The position numbers and the translations under genes are program-made. This document shows positions 55,634-64,000 of a stretch of DNA of 64,000 nt, piece by piece (position 1 is the first letter of the stretch; every line of letters starts with the position of its first letter). The notes below the pieces were generated by a model. That model did no database searches. It was not told where the DNA came from and saw nothing but the letters and a program-made list of their open reading frames with translations. Source of the DNA: Vagococcus entomophilus (GTDB lineage: Bacteria > Bacillota > Bacilli > Lactobacillales > Vagococcaceae); assembly GCF_003987595.1 (NCBI RefSeq), contig NZ_NGJZ01000001.1, positions 62,001 through 126,000 of the forward strand, written 5' to 3'.

Positions 55634-56779
55634 ATGAAACCAATATATTTAGATAATGCAGCGACAACCCCCATGCATACAGCAGTTGTTGCAACCATGT
55701 TTGAGGCAATGAAAGAGGATTTTGGCAATCCGTCCAGTGTGCATCAGTTTGGTAGAAAGGCACATGGAAAACTCGAAGTAGCACGTAGCCAAATTGCAAA
55801 AAGCATCGGGGCGAAAGAAACGGAAATATTTTTTACAAGTGGAGGGACAGAAGGCGATAATTATGCCATTATGCAGACTGCATTTTTGAGAAAAGAGTTT
55901 GGTAAGCATTTGATTACGACTGCAGTAGAACACCATGCTGTTTTGCATACAATGGAATTTTTAGAAACCCAAGGCTTTGAAGTCACGTATCTATCTGTGG
56001 ATGATACAGGACAGATTGATTTGGACGAGTTAAAAGCAGCTCTTCGACCAGATACGATTTTGGTGTCAATCATGTTTGCCAATAATGAGATAGGAACAAT
56101 TTATCCTATTAATGAAATAGGTGCCATTCTTTCAGAGCATCAAGCATACTTTCATACGGATGCAGTACAAGCTTATGGTTGTCTGGATATCGATGTCAAG
56201 GAGCTGAATGTCAATTTTTTAAGTGTATCTGCGCATAAAATTTCTGGACCAAAAGGGGTAGGATTCTTGTATATGAAAGAAGCAACCCCGCTACCGCCCT
56301 TAATGCATGGTGGCGATCAAGAAACAAAAAAACGGGCTGGAACGGAAAATTTACCAGGCATTATTGGTTTCTCTCAAGCAGTTCGTTTACTGAGCTCAGA
56401 CCAAAAAGAAAAAAATGCTCTCCACTACGAAGAATTACGAACCCAATTACTAAATGCTTTAGCTGCGGAAAATATAGAATTCGAAGTAAATGGAGATGCG
56501 AGTCAACGATTGCCACACATTCTCAATTTGTGGATTAAAGGAATACCTAATGATTTATTGCTCGTTCATCTTGATCTGATGGGAATTTCCATCTCAACCG
56601 GCTCAGCCTGTACAGCTGGAAATGTGGAGCCGAGTCATGTGTTGAGTGCCATGTATGGCACCAAAAATCCGCTGATTAAAGAGTCAATTCGAATTAGCTT
56701 TGGCAAGCAAACAACTTCAGATGAAATTACCTATCTTGCCTCTTGCTTGAATAAAATTGTTCACAAAATAAAAAAATAA
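55634..56779 (+). CDS. Cysteine desulfurase (NifS/YrvO type)
   Basis: A 381-residue PLP enzyme that takes sulfur from cysteine. It begins MKPIYLDNAATTPMH; the PLP lysine is Lys202 in SAHKISGPKG and the persulfide cysteine is Cys326 in STGSACTAGN. With the DUF1831 gene and mnmA downstream, it matches the dedicated YrvO-type desulfurase that delivers sulfur to MnmA for tRNA 2-thiouridine. AGAGAAAAATAG is a weak ribosome site. Cytoplasmic. Confidence 0.94.
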   Translation: MKPIYLDNAATTPMHTAVVATMFEAMKEDFGNPSSVHQFGRKAHGKLEVARSQIAKSIGAKETEIFFTSGGTEGDNYAIMQTAFLRKEFGKHLITTAVEHHAVLHTMEFLETQGFEVTYLSVDDTGQIDLDELKAALRPDTILVSIMFANNEIGTIYPINEIGAILSEHQAYFHTDAVQAYGCLDIDVKELNVNFLSVSAHKISGPKGVGFLYMKEATPLPPLMHGGDQETKKRAGTENLPGIIGFSQAVRLLSSDQKEKNALHYEELRTQLLNALAAENIEFEVNGDASQRLPHILNLWIKGIPNDLLLVHLDLMGISISTGSACTAGNVEPSHVLSAMYGTKNPLIKESIRISFGKQTTSDEITYLASCLNKIVHKIKK

Positions 56780-56797
56780 AATGAAGTGGGTGGTTGT

Positions 56798-57706
56798 GTG
56801 AAAGAAGAAAAAAAGGGCATTGTTTTAGGCGTTTTTGCCTATGTATTGTGGGGAATTATTCCACTATATTGGAAATTACTTGGCGAAGTTCAATCGTTAT
56901 CTATTTTATTTTATCGAATTGTTTGGTCGTTTGTTTTTATGTTACTTTATATTATTTGTATCAAAAAATGGCGTGCCTTTTGCCAAAAGGTCAAAAGTCT
57001 TTTTTCTTCACCTAAAACTCTTGGATTCATTGTTTTGGCAGCAATTTTTATTTCGATTAATTGGTTTACGTTTATTTATTCTGTAGGGCACGGACACGTA
57101 ACTGCTGCCAGTTTAGGCTATTATATGAATCCACTTGTAAATGTATTACTGGGAACCGTTTTTCTCAAGGAAAAATTAGGGAGAATAGGAACCGTTGCCT
57201 GTTGTTGTGCGGCTGTAGGGGTGCTAATGTTGGTACTATTATCAGGTGAAGTCCCTATCGCCTCACTTGTCATGGCGATTTCGTTTAGTTTGTACGGTTT
57301 TGTTAAGAAACAATTAGTGGTGAGTTCTTATACGAGTTTGACGATTGAAACCCTCATCATGTTGCCAGTAGCGTTGCTCTATTTTGTCTTTTTTTCTCCG
57401 CAGCCTTTCATGGGTTATACGACCAATCTAAATTTACTTTTAATGGGGGCTGGAATTGTGACAGCCATTCCACTTATGTTGTTTGCAGAAGCGGCTAAAC
57501 GGATTTCGTATATCTTGCTTGGCTTTATTCAATACGTAAATCCAACAATGATGTTATTATTTGCGATATTTTTATTTCACGAACCCTACACATTAGGTCA
57601 GTTTTTTGCATTTAGCTTTATTTGGTTGGGCATTGTTTTATTTACTTACGGAACGATTCAATCGCATCGTAAGGAAAAACAATTTTTAAGTCAAGGTGAA
57701 AAATAG
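56798..57706 (+). CDS. rarD: EamA family transporter, RarD-like
   Basis: A membrane protein of about 302 residues with ten hydrophobic helices in two EamA repeats. RarD-type motifs are KGIVLGVFAYVLWGIIPLYW at the start and FIQYVNPTMMLLFAIFLFHE near the end. RarD homologues are putative exporters of unknown substrates. GTG 56798 (VKEEKKG) is favoured over GTG 56786, as GTGGGTGG lies five bases upstream. It sits in the middle of the tRNA thiolation genes without obvious functional link. Confidence 0.88.
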   Translation: MKEEKKGIVLGVFAYVLWGIIPLYWKLLGEVQSLSILFYRIVWSFVFMLLYIICIKKWRAFCQKVKSLFSSPKTLGFIVLAAIFISINWFTFIYSVGHGHVTAASLGYYMNPLVNVLLGTVFLKEKLGRIGTVACCCAAVGVLMLVLLSGEVPIASLVMAISFSLYGFVKKQLVVSSYTSLTIETLIMLPVALLYFVFFSPQPFMGYTTNLNLLLMGAGIVTAIPLMLFAEAAKRISYILLGFIQYVNPTMMLLFAIFLFHEPYTLGQFFAFSFIWLGIVLFTYGTIQSHRKEKQFLSQGEK

Positions 57707-57769
57707 TACTAGCTCCTTTTGGAAAATTCCCTTATAATGAGAAGGAATAAAGAAAAAGGTGGGAACAAT

Positions 57770-58114
57770 ATGGCTTTTCAAAAACAAGCAACCGTTTTAG
57801 GCTGTCCAGTGTACTATCAAGTAGGGACAAATGCAAAAAAATATACCCTAAAAGATAATGGCTTTACAGAGACAAATTCTGGGAATTTTCAAATGATTCG
57901 ACCATTAGATGCAACTCCACAAAGCAAACAAGGCTTTAAATTAAAAATTACAATCGCATCCGATTTAAAAACGTTGAAGATGTCGATTACAACGGCTGAT
58001 GGACTAAAGGCAGTCAACCTTTTCAAAGGAGATCAGTTTGAGATGAATCGTGAAAAATTCTATTTCTTAATGGATGGCATGATTGATCGGGGCTGTTTTA
58101 TAAAAGTAGCTTAA
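57770..58114 (+). CDS. DUF1831 protein, cysteine-desulfurase associated
   Basis: A 114-residue small protein of the DUF1831 family, regularly found between a cysteine desulfurase and mnmA in Lactobacillales. It starts MAFQKQATVLGCPVYYQVG; Cys11 and Cys110 or so (DRGCFIKVA) are the only cysteines. A role as sulfur relay or accessory factor to the desulfurase is inferred from context, not known. ATG 57770 has AAAGGTGGG upstream; the longer frame from 57719 is not needed. A terminator follows. Confidence 0.85.
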   Translation: MAFQKQATVLGCPVYYQVGTNAKKYTLKDNGFTETNSGNFQMIRPLDATPQSKQGFKLKITIASDLKTLKMSITTADGLKAVNLFKGDQFEMNREKFYFLMDGMIDRGCFIKVA

Positions 58115-58120
58115 TAAAGT

Positions 58121-58152
58121 AAAAGCCTACACTTATGTGTAGGCTTTTTTTT
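58121..58152 (+). terminator. Terminator after the DUF1831 gene
   Basis: AAAGCCTACAC-TTAT-GTGTAGGCTTT perfect hairpin and T-run. Confidence 0.92.
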
Positions 58153-58219
58153 GAAATACAAAACTGGTAGTCGAAGTTTATTTAATAGATGCAATTTTCC
58201 CTTAAAAATCGTATAATAG

Positions 58220-59413
<1,194 letters not shown>

Positions 59414-59442
59414 ATAGTTTCTAATCAAGATAAATAAAAAAT

Positions 59443-59490
59443 AAACCATGCTCCCTTCAACTTAAAAAGTCAAGGGAACGTGGTTTTTGT
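59443..59490 (+). terminator. Terminator of mnmA
   Basis: AAACCATGCTCCCTTCAACTT and AGTCAAGGGAACGTGGTTT pair with few mismatches around AAAA, then T5. Confidence 0.82.
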
Positions 59491-59737
59491 TTCTATTTTG
59501 CTTGTTATAAAAGATACTTGCTTTGGGATTATTTGAAATTAGAGCACGCTTTTATGGTCTCAGAGTCGGCTGAAAGTAAGAGCAAGGAATTAGGTGAAGT
59601 GTAAGTGGTTGTATTTCTGGCACATCCAGTGCGCACCCACAAATCCTGATAAAAGTTTGTAACTTAGTGAATTTATTTATACTTGCCTTTTTCTTTAGCT
59701 ATGCCATAATTAAAAATCATAGATAAAGGGGCAGACG
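59491..59737 (+). promoter_or_regulatory. Intergenic region with a promoter for the small gene
   Basis: About 245 bases without a supported gene. TTGCCT (59683-59688) and CATAAT (59705-59710), 16 bases apart, precede the 107-residue gene. Nothing else recognised. Confidence 0.45.
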
Positions 59738-60061
59738 ATGACTAAATGGAGTGAACAAGAATTTTTAGGTCCAGTATTAAAGGAAGCGGCCATGCTGGGA
59801 ACAGTTACGACCAAAAAAAGTTTTTTAGGTGGGACAGTGATCTGGATTGACAAGGTCAAAATTGGCGGTGTAATCAGGGATAGACAAGGTTTTCTTTTTC
59901 AATTGAAACCTACTAAAAAAGGCGAAATGATTTTACAAGAATATGCAAAGCAGCCGGAGCATCTTGGAAAATCTGACAGTTCCTTTACTTTTAAAACCAT
60001 GGATAACTTGCCTTTTTTAGCTGAATTAATTCAGGCTACCTTTGAAGAATTAAAAAGATAG
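59738..60061 (+). CDS. Hypothetical 107-residue protein
   Basis: Not recognised. A small soluble protein with no signal or membrane segment. The sequence looks like a small alpha/beta domain (KSFLGGTVIWIDKVKIGGVIRDRQGFLFQLKPT) followed by helices. AAAGGGG lies eight bases before ATG 59738, and a possible promoter upstream and a terminator downstream suggest it is transcribed alone. No function can be proposed. Confidence 0.7.
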   Translation: MTKWSEQEFLGPVLKEAAMLGTVTTKKSFLGGTVIWIDKVKIGGVIRDRQGFLFQLKPTKKGEMILQEYAKQPEHLGKSDSSFTFKTMDNLPFLAELIQATFEELKR

Positions 60062-60101
60062 ATCGAGAATTAGTGTCAGCTCTGACATACCTATTTTATA
60101 G

Positions 60102-60155
60102 AAAAAAGACTTACAAACCAGTCAGCATCCTAAAAGGTTTGTAGGTCTTTTTTTA
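60102..60155. terminator. Terminator between the small gene and cfa
   Basis: AAAAAGACTTACAAACC and GGTTTGTAGGTCTTTTT arms with A and T runs; serves both convergent genes. Confidence 0.88.
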
Positions 60156-60172
60156 TAAAGAACTAAAAGTGA

Positions 60173-61339
60173 TTAGTCCATATACGCTCTTGTTAATGGT
60201 AGTGTATTATGCTCTGGTTTTACAAGCAAATATTGCACAACATCGATATTAGAAGCTGCAAAAGAGGCGGCACAAGCTTGTAAATATAAATCCCACATTC
60301 GGACAAAACGTTCTCCGTATTGAGCTGTAATGGGTTCAATCTTATCTTTGAAATTTCGATCCCAAATCTCTAAAGTTCGTTGATAATGCAGGCGTAAACT
60401 TTCTAAATCTATCAGCTGTAATTTATTTTCTGTAATCCTCGAAACCAGTTCGGCTACACCAGGAACATAACCTCCCGGGAATATGTATTTATTGATCCAA
60501 CCGTTTGTAGCACCACCTTGTTGGCGAGAAATTCCATGAATTAGAGCAGTACCCTCTTTGGTTAATAAATTTTCAATGACGTTGAAATATTCACCTAAGT
60601 TTTCAGAGCCAACATGTTCAAACATTCCAACGCTACTGATATGATCAAAGGTTACATTTTTTAGCTCACGATAATCGATCAGCTGAACTGAAAGACGGTC
60701 TTCTAAGTGTTCGTCTGCAATAAGTTTTTTGACGTGATGAAATTGTTCTTCGCTCAGTGTAATCCCTGTTGCACGAACACCATATTCTTTGGCGGCAGTA
60801 TAAATCAATGTTCCCCAGCCACAGCCAATGTCTAGTAGTGTTTCTCCAGGTTTCATATTGAGCTTGTTTAAAATGTGATGAACTTTATTTTCCTGTGCTT
60901 GTTCTAAAGTATCATGATTTGTTTTGAAATAAGCACAAGAGTAGGTCATGGTTTTATCTAACCACATTTTGTAAAAATCATTTCCAATGTCATAATGAGA
61001 GTGAATATCTTCTTTGGATTTTTTTTCAGAGTGGGAAGTCTTGGGTAACCATTTCATAAAAGAAGAATTACGCATAAAGCTTTCGGCACTTCTATAAGCA
61101 GAGATGATGAGTGCTTCAATACTACCATCTACTTCAATTTTTTTATCCATATAAGCTTCACCGAGTGCGATAGAAGCATTTTTCATGATATCTTTTGTAG
61201 GGATTGCTTCATGAAAAATAATCGTATTTTGAGGCTCTCCCTCACCATATACTTCTTCTTTTCCATCCCAATAACGAACCCTCACTGGAATATCAAAAGA
61301 GTGACGAAGCATATTTTTGTAAAAAGTTTTCTCTAACAT
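60173..61339 (-). CDS. cfa: Cyclopropane-fatty-acyl-phospholipid synthase
   Basis: Adds a methylene bridge from SAM to unsaturated acyl chains of membrane phospholipids, a stationary-phase and acid-stress modification. The 388-residue protein has the SAM motif [11 protein letters not shown], the Cfa pattern [20 protein letters not shown] before it, and the active-site region [16 protein letters not shown] 61339 ([11 protein letters not shown]) is preceded by AAGGAGCG; the longer frame from 61393 adds a non-homologous extension. Monocistronic on the minus strand. Confidence 0.95.
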   Translation of the reverse strand: MLEKTFYKNMLRHSFDIPVRVRYWDGKEEVYGEGEPQNTIIFHEAIPTKDIMKNASIALGEAYMDKKIEVDGSIEALIISAYRSAESFMRNSSFMKWLPKTSHSEKKSKEDIHSHYDIGNDFYKMWLDKTMTYSCAYFKTNHDTLEQAQENKVHHILNKLNMKPGETLLDIGCGWGTLIYTAAKEYGVRATGITLSEEQFHHVKKLIADEHLEDRLSVQLIDYRELKNVTFDHISSVGMFEHVGSENLGEYFNVIENLLTKEGTALIHGISRQQGGATNGWINKYIFPGGYVPGVAELVSRITENKLQLIDLESLRLHYQRTLEIWDRNFKDKIEPITAQYGERFVRMWDLYLQACAASFAASNIDVVQYLLVKPEHNTLPLTRAYMD

Positions 61340-61533
61340 AGTTTCTCGCTCCTTTTTAAATAACAACAGTTCTATTTTAAACCTTCTTGTCAAATTTTAG
61401 AAATAGAAACACTCGGAAAGAAAAAATAAGGTATAATGTTGTTGAAGTCATTGATTTGGGTAAACAGAAAAGTTGCGAAAGTCCAAGAAACACACTAGAC
61501 TAGGAATTAACAAAAATGATAGGATTGAAGTAT

Positions 61534-61932
61534 ATGTATCAAGTAATTGTGATGTACGGAGACGACGAACCATGGTGGTTTCTAGATGGTTGGAAAGAAG
61601 ATATAAAGGAAACCCAAGCATTCTCAACTTTTGAAGCAGCTTTTGAAGTTTATCAGCAAAAAAAAAGCCAGTTTTGTAAAGAATTTCAAACGAACCGCGA
61701 AAAAGAAACTTTTCTTATGGCCTTTTGGAATGAAGGAGAAACACGTTTTTGCGAAGAATGCGATGATGATTTACAACAATACAAAGGACTCATGTTGTTG
61801 AAAGAGGGGAGTCCCCTTTCAATAGATGGAAAGGAAGAATATGAAACAACTTATAATAGCAGAAAAACCCAGTGTTGCAAGAGATCTAGCCAAGGTACTT
61901 GGAGCAACCAAAAAAACGAAAAGCTACATTGA
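61534..61932 (+). CDS. DUF1033 protein with a C-terminus overlapping topB
   Basis: A 132-residue DUF1033 protein (usually about 120 residues). MYQVIVMYGDDEPWWFLDGW and the FCEECDDDLQQYKGL block are diagnostic. Function unknown; it often adjoins DNA-metabolism genes. ATG 61534 is used with AGGATTG upstream. From about residue 103 the frame runs through the start of topB for 92 bases, giving a Cys/Lys/Ser-rich tail (YNSRKTQCCKRSSQG) unlike the rest. This suggests the original stop was lost by a frameshift or stop mutation, or an unusual overlap. Confidence 0.82.
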   Translation: MYQVIVMYGDDEPWWFLDGWKEDIKETQAFSTFEAAFEVYQQKKSQFCKEFQTNREKETFLMAFWNEGETRFCEECDDDLQQYKGLMLLKEGSPLSIDGKEEYETTYNSRKTQCCKRSSQGTWSNQKNEKLH

Positions 61933-63931
61933 AGGGGACAATGTGATTATCACCTGGGCACTTGGCCATTTACTAGGGCTCAAGATGCCAGAGGATTACC
62001 GCAAGGAGTGGGGCGAGTGGAAAATGGAGACGTTGCCCATGGTGCCAAAGAAAATTGGCATCAAACCGCTACCCAAAACAGGTTATCAGCTAAAAGCGAT
62101 TTCACAGCTTTCTAAGCGAAAAGATGTCAGTGAAGCGGTGATTGCAACGGATGCAGGGCGTGAAGGCGAGCTTGTTGCGCGGTGGATTTTAGAGTATACA
62201 CGCTTTAATAAGCCAGTCAAAAGACTGTGGATTTCTTCACAGACAAACAAAGCAATAAAAGAAGGGTTTCGTCAACTTAAACCAAGTAAACTTTACGATG
62301 ATTTGTATGAATCAGCACTTGCTCGTGCAGAGGCTGATTGGTTAGTTGGCTTAAACGTTACACGTGCCTTAACCGTTAAATACGGGGATAGTCTGTCTGC
62401 TGGTCGTGTTCAAACGCCAACACTTTCAATGGTTCGCCAACAAGAAAAGAAAATAGAGCAATTTCGTCCCGAAAATTATTTTTCCGTAGATTTTGTCTAT
62501 CAACATTTGTTGGGACGACTTCAATTAAAAAATCCCAAACAATGGAAAAAACGGGAAGAGGCAGAAGCGTATTTAAAAGAGCTGGCTAATGAAAAAGCCA
62601 AGGTATCTGACATTCATAACAAGCGAAAATCAGAACCAGCTCCACTTCCTTATGATTTGACCGAAATTCAGCGAGAAGCCAACCAACGCTATCAATTTTC
62701 TGCCAAAAGGACGTTATCGCTTGTACAAAGTCTATATGAAACGCATAAAATTGTGACCTATCCTAGGACAGATTCCAAATATTTAACGACAGATATGAAA
62801 GCAACGATGAAAGAGCGCTTGCAGGCACTGGCACCAAGCTATCCACAAGCAAAACAATATTTAAAAGAAGGCGCTCGCGTACAGGTGCAAAAAGTCTTTC
62901 AAGATGCTTGCGTGACCGATCATCACGCACTTATCCCGACCGAGCAAGCACCAAGATTTGAACGGTTAGATAACGATGAGCTCAAAATTTATCAAATGAT
63001 TGTGGAGCGTTTTCTCGGGTTATTTGCCACACCTTATGTGACGAATCAACAAACAATTACTGTAACAGTTGGCACAGCTAAATTTGGCTTCAAACAATTG
63101 ACAGTTGAGGAATTTGGCTGGAAAAAAGTAGATCCTAAAAAACAAGAAGTCAAACAGATTCAGTTTACAAATGGGGAAATTTTGCCAAAGCATTTTGAAA
63201 TCAATAAAGAATTAACAACACCACCAAAACCACTCAGTGAATCCGGCTTACTTGGACAAATGGAGAAATTCAATCTAGGAACTCCTGCTACACGAGCAGA
63301 AATTATTGAAAAATTGATCAAGTCGGAACTAATGGAACGAAATACAGGGAGTCTAAGTGTGACGGCCAAAGGCAAACAACTATTGGAACTGGTGAATCCA
63401 TCACTAATTTCACCAGATCTGACTGCTAAATGGGAGAATTCATTAGAAGAAATTGCTAAAGGAAAAAGAAAAGCATCTGGCTTTATCCAAGAGATTGAAG
63501 CAGACACGAAGCAATTAGTACAAGAAATCAAACGGAGCGAGAAGAAGTATCAAGATTTTTCTGTAACAAGCAAGAAATGCCCAGAATGTGGTCAAAACCT
63601 CAAAGAAAAAAATACAAGAGATGGGAAAATTTACGTATGTATCAATCCCGAGTGTCACTATAAACGACGGAAAGATCCCAAAATTTCCAACCACCGTTGT
63701 CCTCAATGCCACAAAAAGATGGAGATTCATGAGGGGAAAAATGGCGCTTATTTCAAATGTAAATTTTGTATGATATCCGAAAAAGTTCCGGATAAAAAAG
63801 AGCGTAAAGCAAAGCTCAACAAGCATGAAGAGCGAAAACTGCTAAAAAAATATAGTCAAGAAAAAGTGGAACCAGAAGAGAGTCCATTGGCTTTGGCGCT
63901 AAAAGCTGCGATGAACAAAGAAGACGAGTAA
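61841..63931 (+). CDS. topB: DNA topoisomerase III
   Basis: Type IA topoisomerase for decatenation and recombination intermediates. The 696-residue protein starts KQLIIAEKPSVARDLAKVLG (Toprim), has the metal-binding DAGREGE motif, and the catalytic tyrosine in TYPRTDS (Tyr307). Two C-terminal zinc ribbons follow (CPECGQNL...CINPEC and CPQCHKKM...CKFC, about 575-640), then a basic tail. ATG 61841 has AAAGGAAG upstream; 61826 is an alternative. Overlaps the DUF1033 frame by 92 bases. A hairpin follows. Confidence 0.95.
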   Translation: MKQLIIAEKPSVARDLAKVLGATKKTKSYIEGDNVIITWALGHLLGLKMPEDYRKEWGEWKMETLPMVPKKIGIKPLPKTGYQLKAISQLSKRKDVSEAVIATDAGREGELVARWILEYTRFNKPVKRLWISSQTNKAIKEGFRQLKPSKLYDDLYESALARAEADWLVGLNVTRALTVKYGDSLSAGRVQTPTLSMVRQQEKKIEQFRPENYFSVDFVYQHLLGRLQLKNPKQWKKREEAEAYLKELANEKAKVSDIHNKRKSEPAPLPYDLTEIQREANQRYQFSAKRTLSLVQSLYETHKIVTYPRTDSKYLTTDMKATMKERLQALAPSYPQAKQYLKEGARVQVQKVFQDACVTDHHALIPTEQAPRFERLDNDELKIYQMIVERFLGLFATPYVTNQQTITVTVGTAKFGFKQLTVEEFGWKKVDPKKQEVKQIQFTNGEILPKHFEINKELTTPPKPLSESGLLGQMEKFNLGTPATRAEIIEKLIKSELMERNTGSLSVTAKGKQLLELVNPSLISPDLTAKWENSLEEIAKGKRKASGFIQEIEADTKQLVQEIKRSEKKYQDFSVTSKKCPECGQNLKEKNTRDGKIYVCINPECHYKRRKDPKISNHRCPQCHKKMEIHEGKNGAYFKCKFCMISEKVPDKKERKAKLNKHEERKLLKKYSQEKVEPEESPLALALKAAMNKEDE

Positions 63932-63954
63932 TAGCAACTCAATGAATCAATCAT

Positions 63955-63999
63955 AATAGAGCTTGATCAAAATGATATCATTTTGTATCAAGTTCTATT
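63955..63999 (+). terminator. Long hairpin after topB at the window end
   Basis: A 22-base left arm (63955-63976) pairs with 63977-63999 with one mismatch and one bulge. A T-run, if any, lies outside the window. Confidence 0.6.
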
Positions 64000-64000
64000 G

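Overview
This is a low-GC Gram-positive chromosome segment, most likely from Enterococcaceae (Enterococcus or a close relative). The reasons are strong AGGAGG ribosome sites with frequent GTG/TTG starts, an LPXTG wall protein, CcpA cre sites, PRD-controlled PTS operons, a LexA/DinR-type SOS box, and the order tmk-darA-holB-ricT-yabA-rsmI and nifS/DUF1831/mnmA. No species is assigned. No tRNA, rRNA, CRISPR array, insertion sequence or prophage was recognised; the one RNA gene is the small SRP RNA.

Layout. 1-8.4 kb is housekeeping and membrane genes: a pepO-like M13 peptidase cut by the window edge, queG, a DUF1576 membrane protein with a small partner, a pseudouridine synthase, udk, a TerC protein and a lactonase. 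8.5-12.4 kb holds a glucitol-type IIA domain without its phospho-histidine coupled to an AI-2E-family membrane protein, a serine-recombinase homologue without catalytic residues, and a membrane diguanylate cyclase. 12.4-18.5 kb has an Mga-like regulator and a complete beta-glucoside module (licT, RAT/attenuator, bglP, bglA) behind a promoter carrying a cre. 18.6-27 kb has OsmC, PhnA-type, YugP-like and tadA genes and the SRP RNA, then two accessory blocks: marR plus an MFS exporter, and a YdjI-YdjG-YdjH-like membrane-stress operon lacking PspA. 27-34.3 kb is the replication/repair/nucleotide cluster dnaX-ybaB-recR-tmk-darA-holB-ricT-yabA-rsmI. 34.3-41 kb has amtB with a GlnR box, dinB with a LexA box, a secreted M60 peptidase and an ABC-F protein with a possible attenuated leader. 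41-46.6 kb has telA/xpaC, nudF, mtnN, a nicotinamidase-like gene and a shortened class II GalT relative. 46.6-55.2 kb is a fructan module: an unknown gene, the sigma-54 activator LevR, a sigma-54 promoter, four mannose-family PTS subunits and a wall-anchored GH32 fructanase. 55.6-64 kb has tRNA thiolation genes (cysteine desulfurase, DUF1831, mnmA), cfa, a DUF1033 gene and topB.

How it fits together. The two sugar modules use different logic: antitermination (LicT) and sigma-54 activation (LevR), both with CcpA sites nearby. In the fructan module the surface enzyme would release fructose that the PTS imports. Nitrogen (GlnR) and SOS (LexA) control are readable upstream of amtB and dinB. The least explained items are the dead recombinase with an adjacent 28-bp inverted repeat, the IIA-like protein without its phospho-histidine, the PspA-less Ydj-type operon, the unknown gene in front of levR, and the overlap of the DUF1033 gene with topB.
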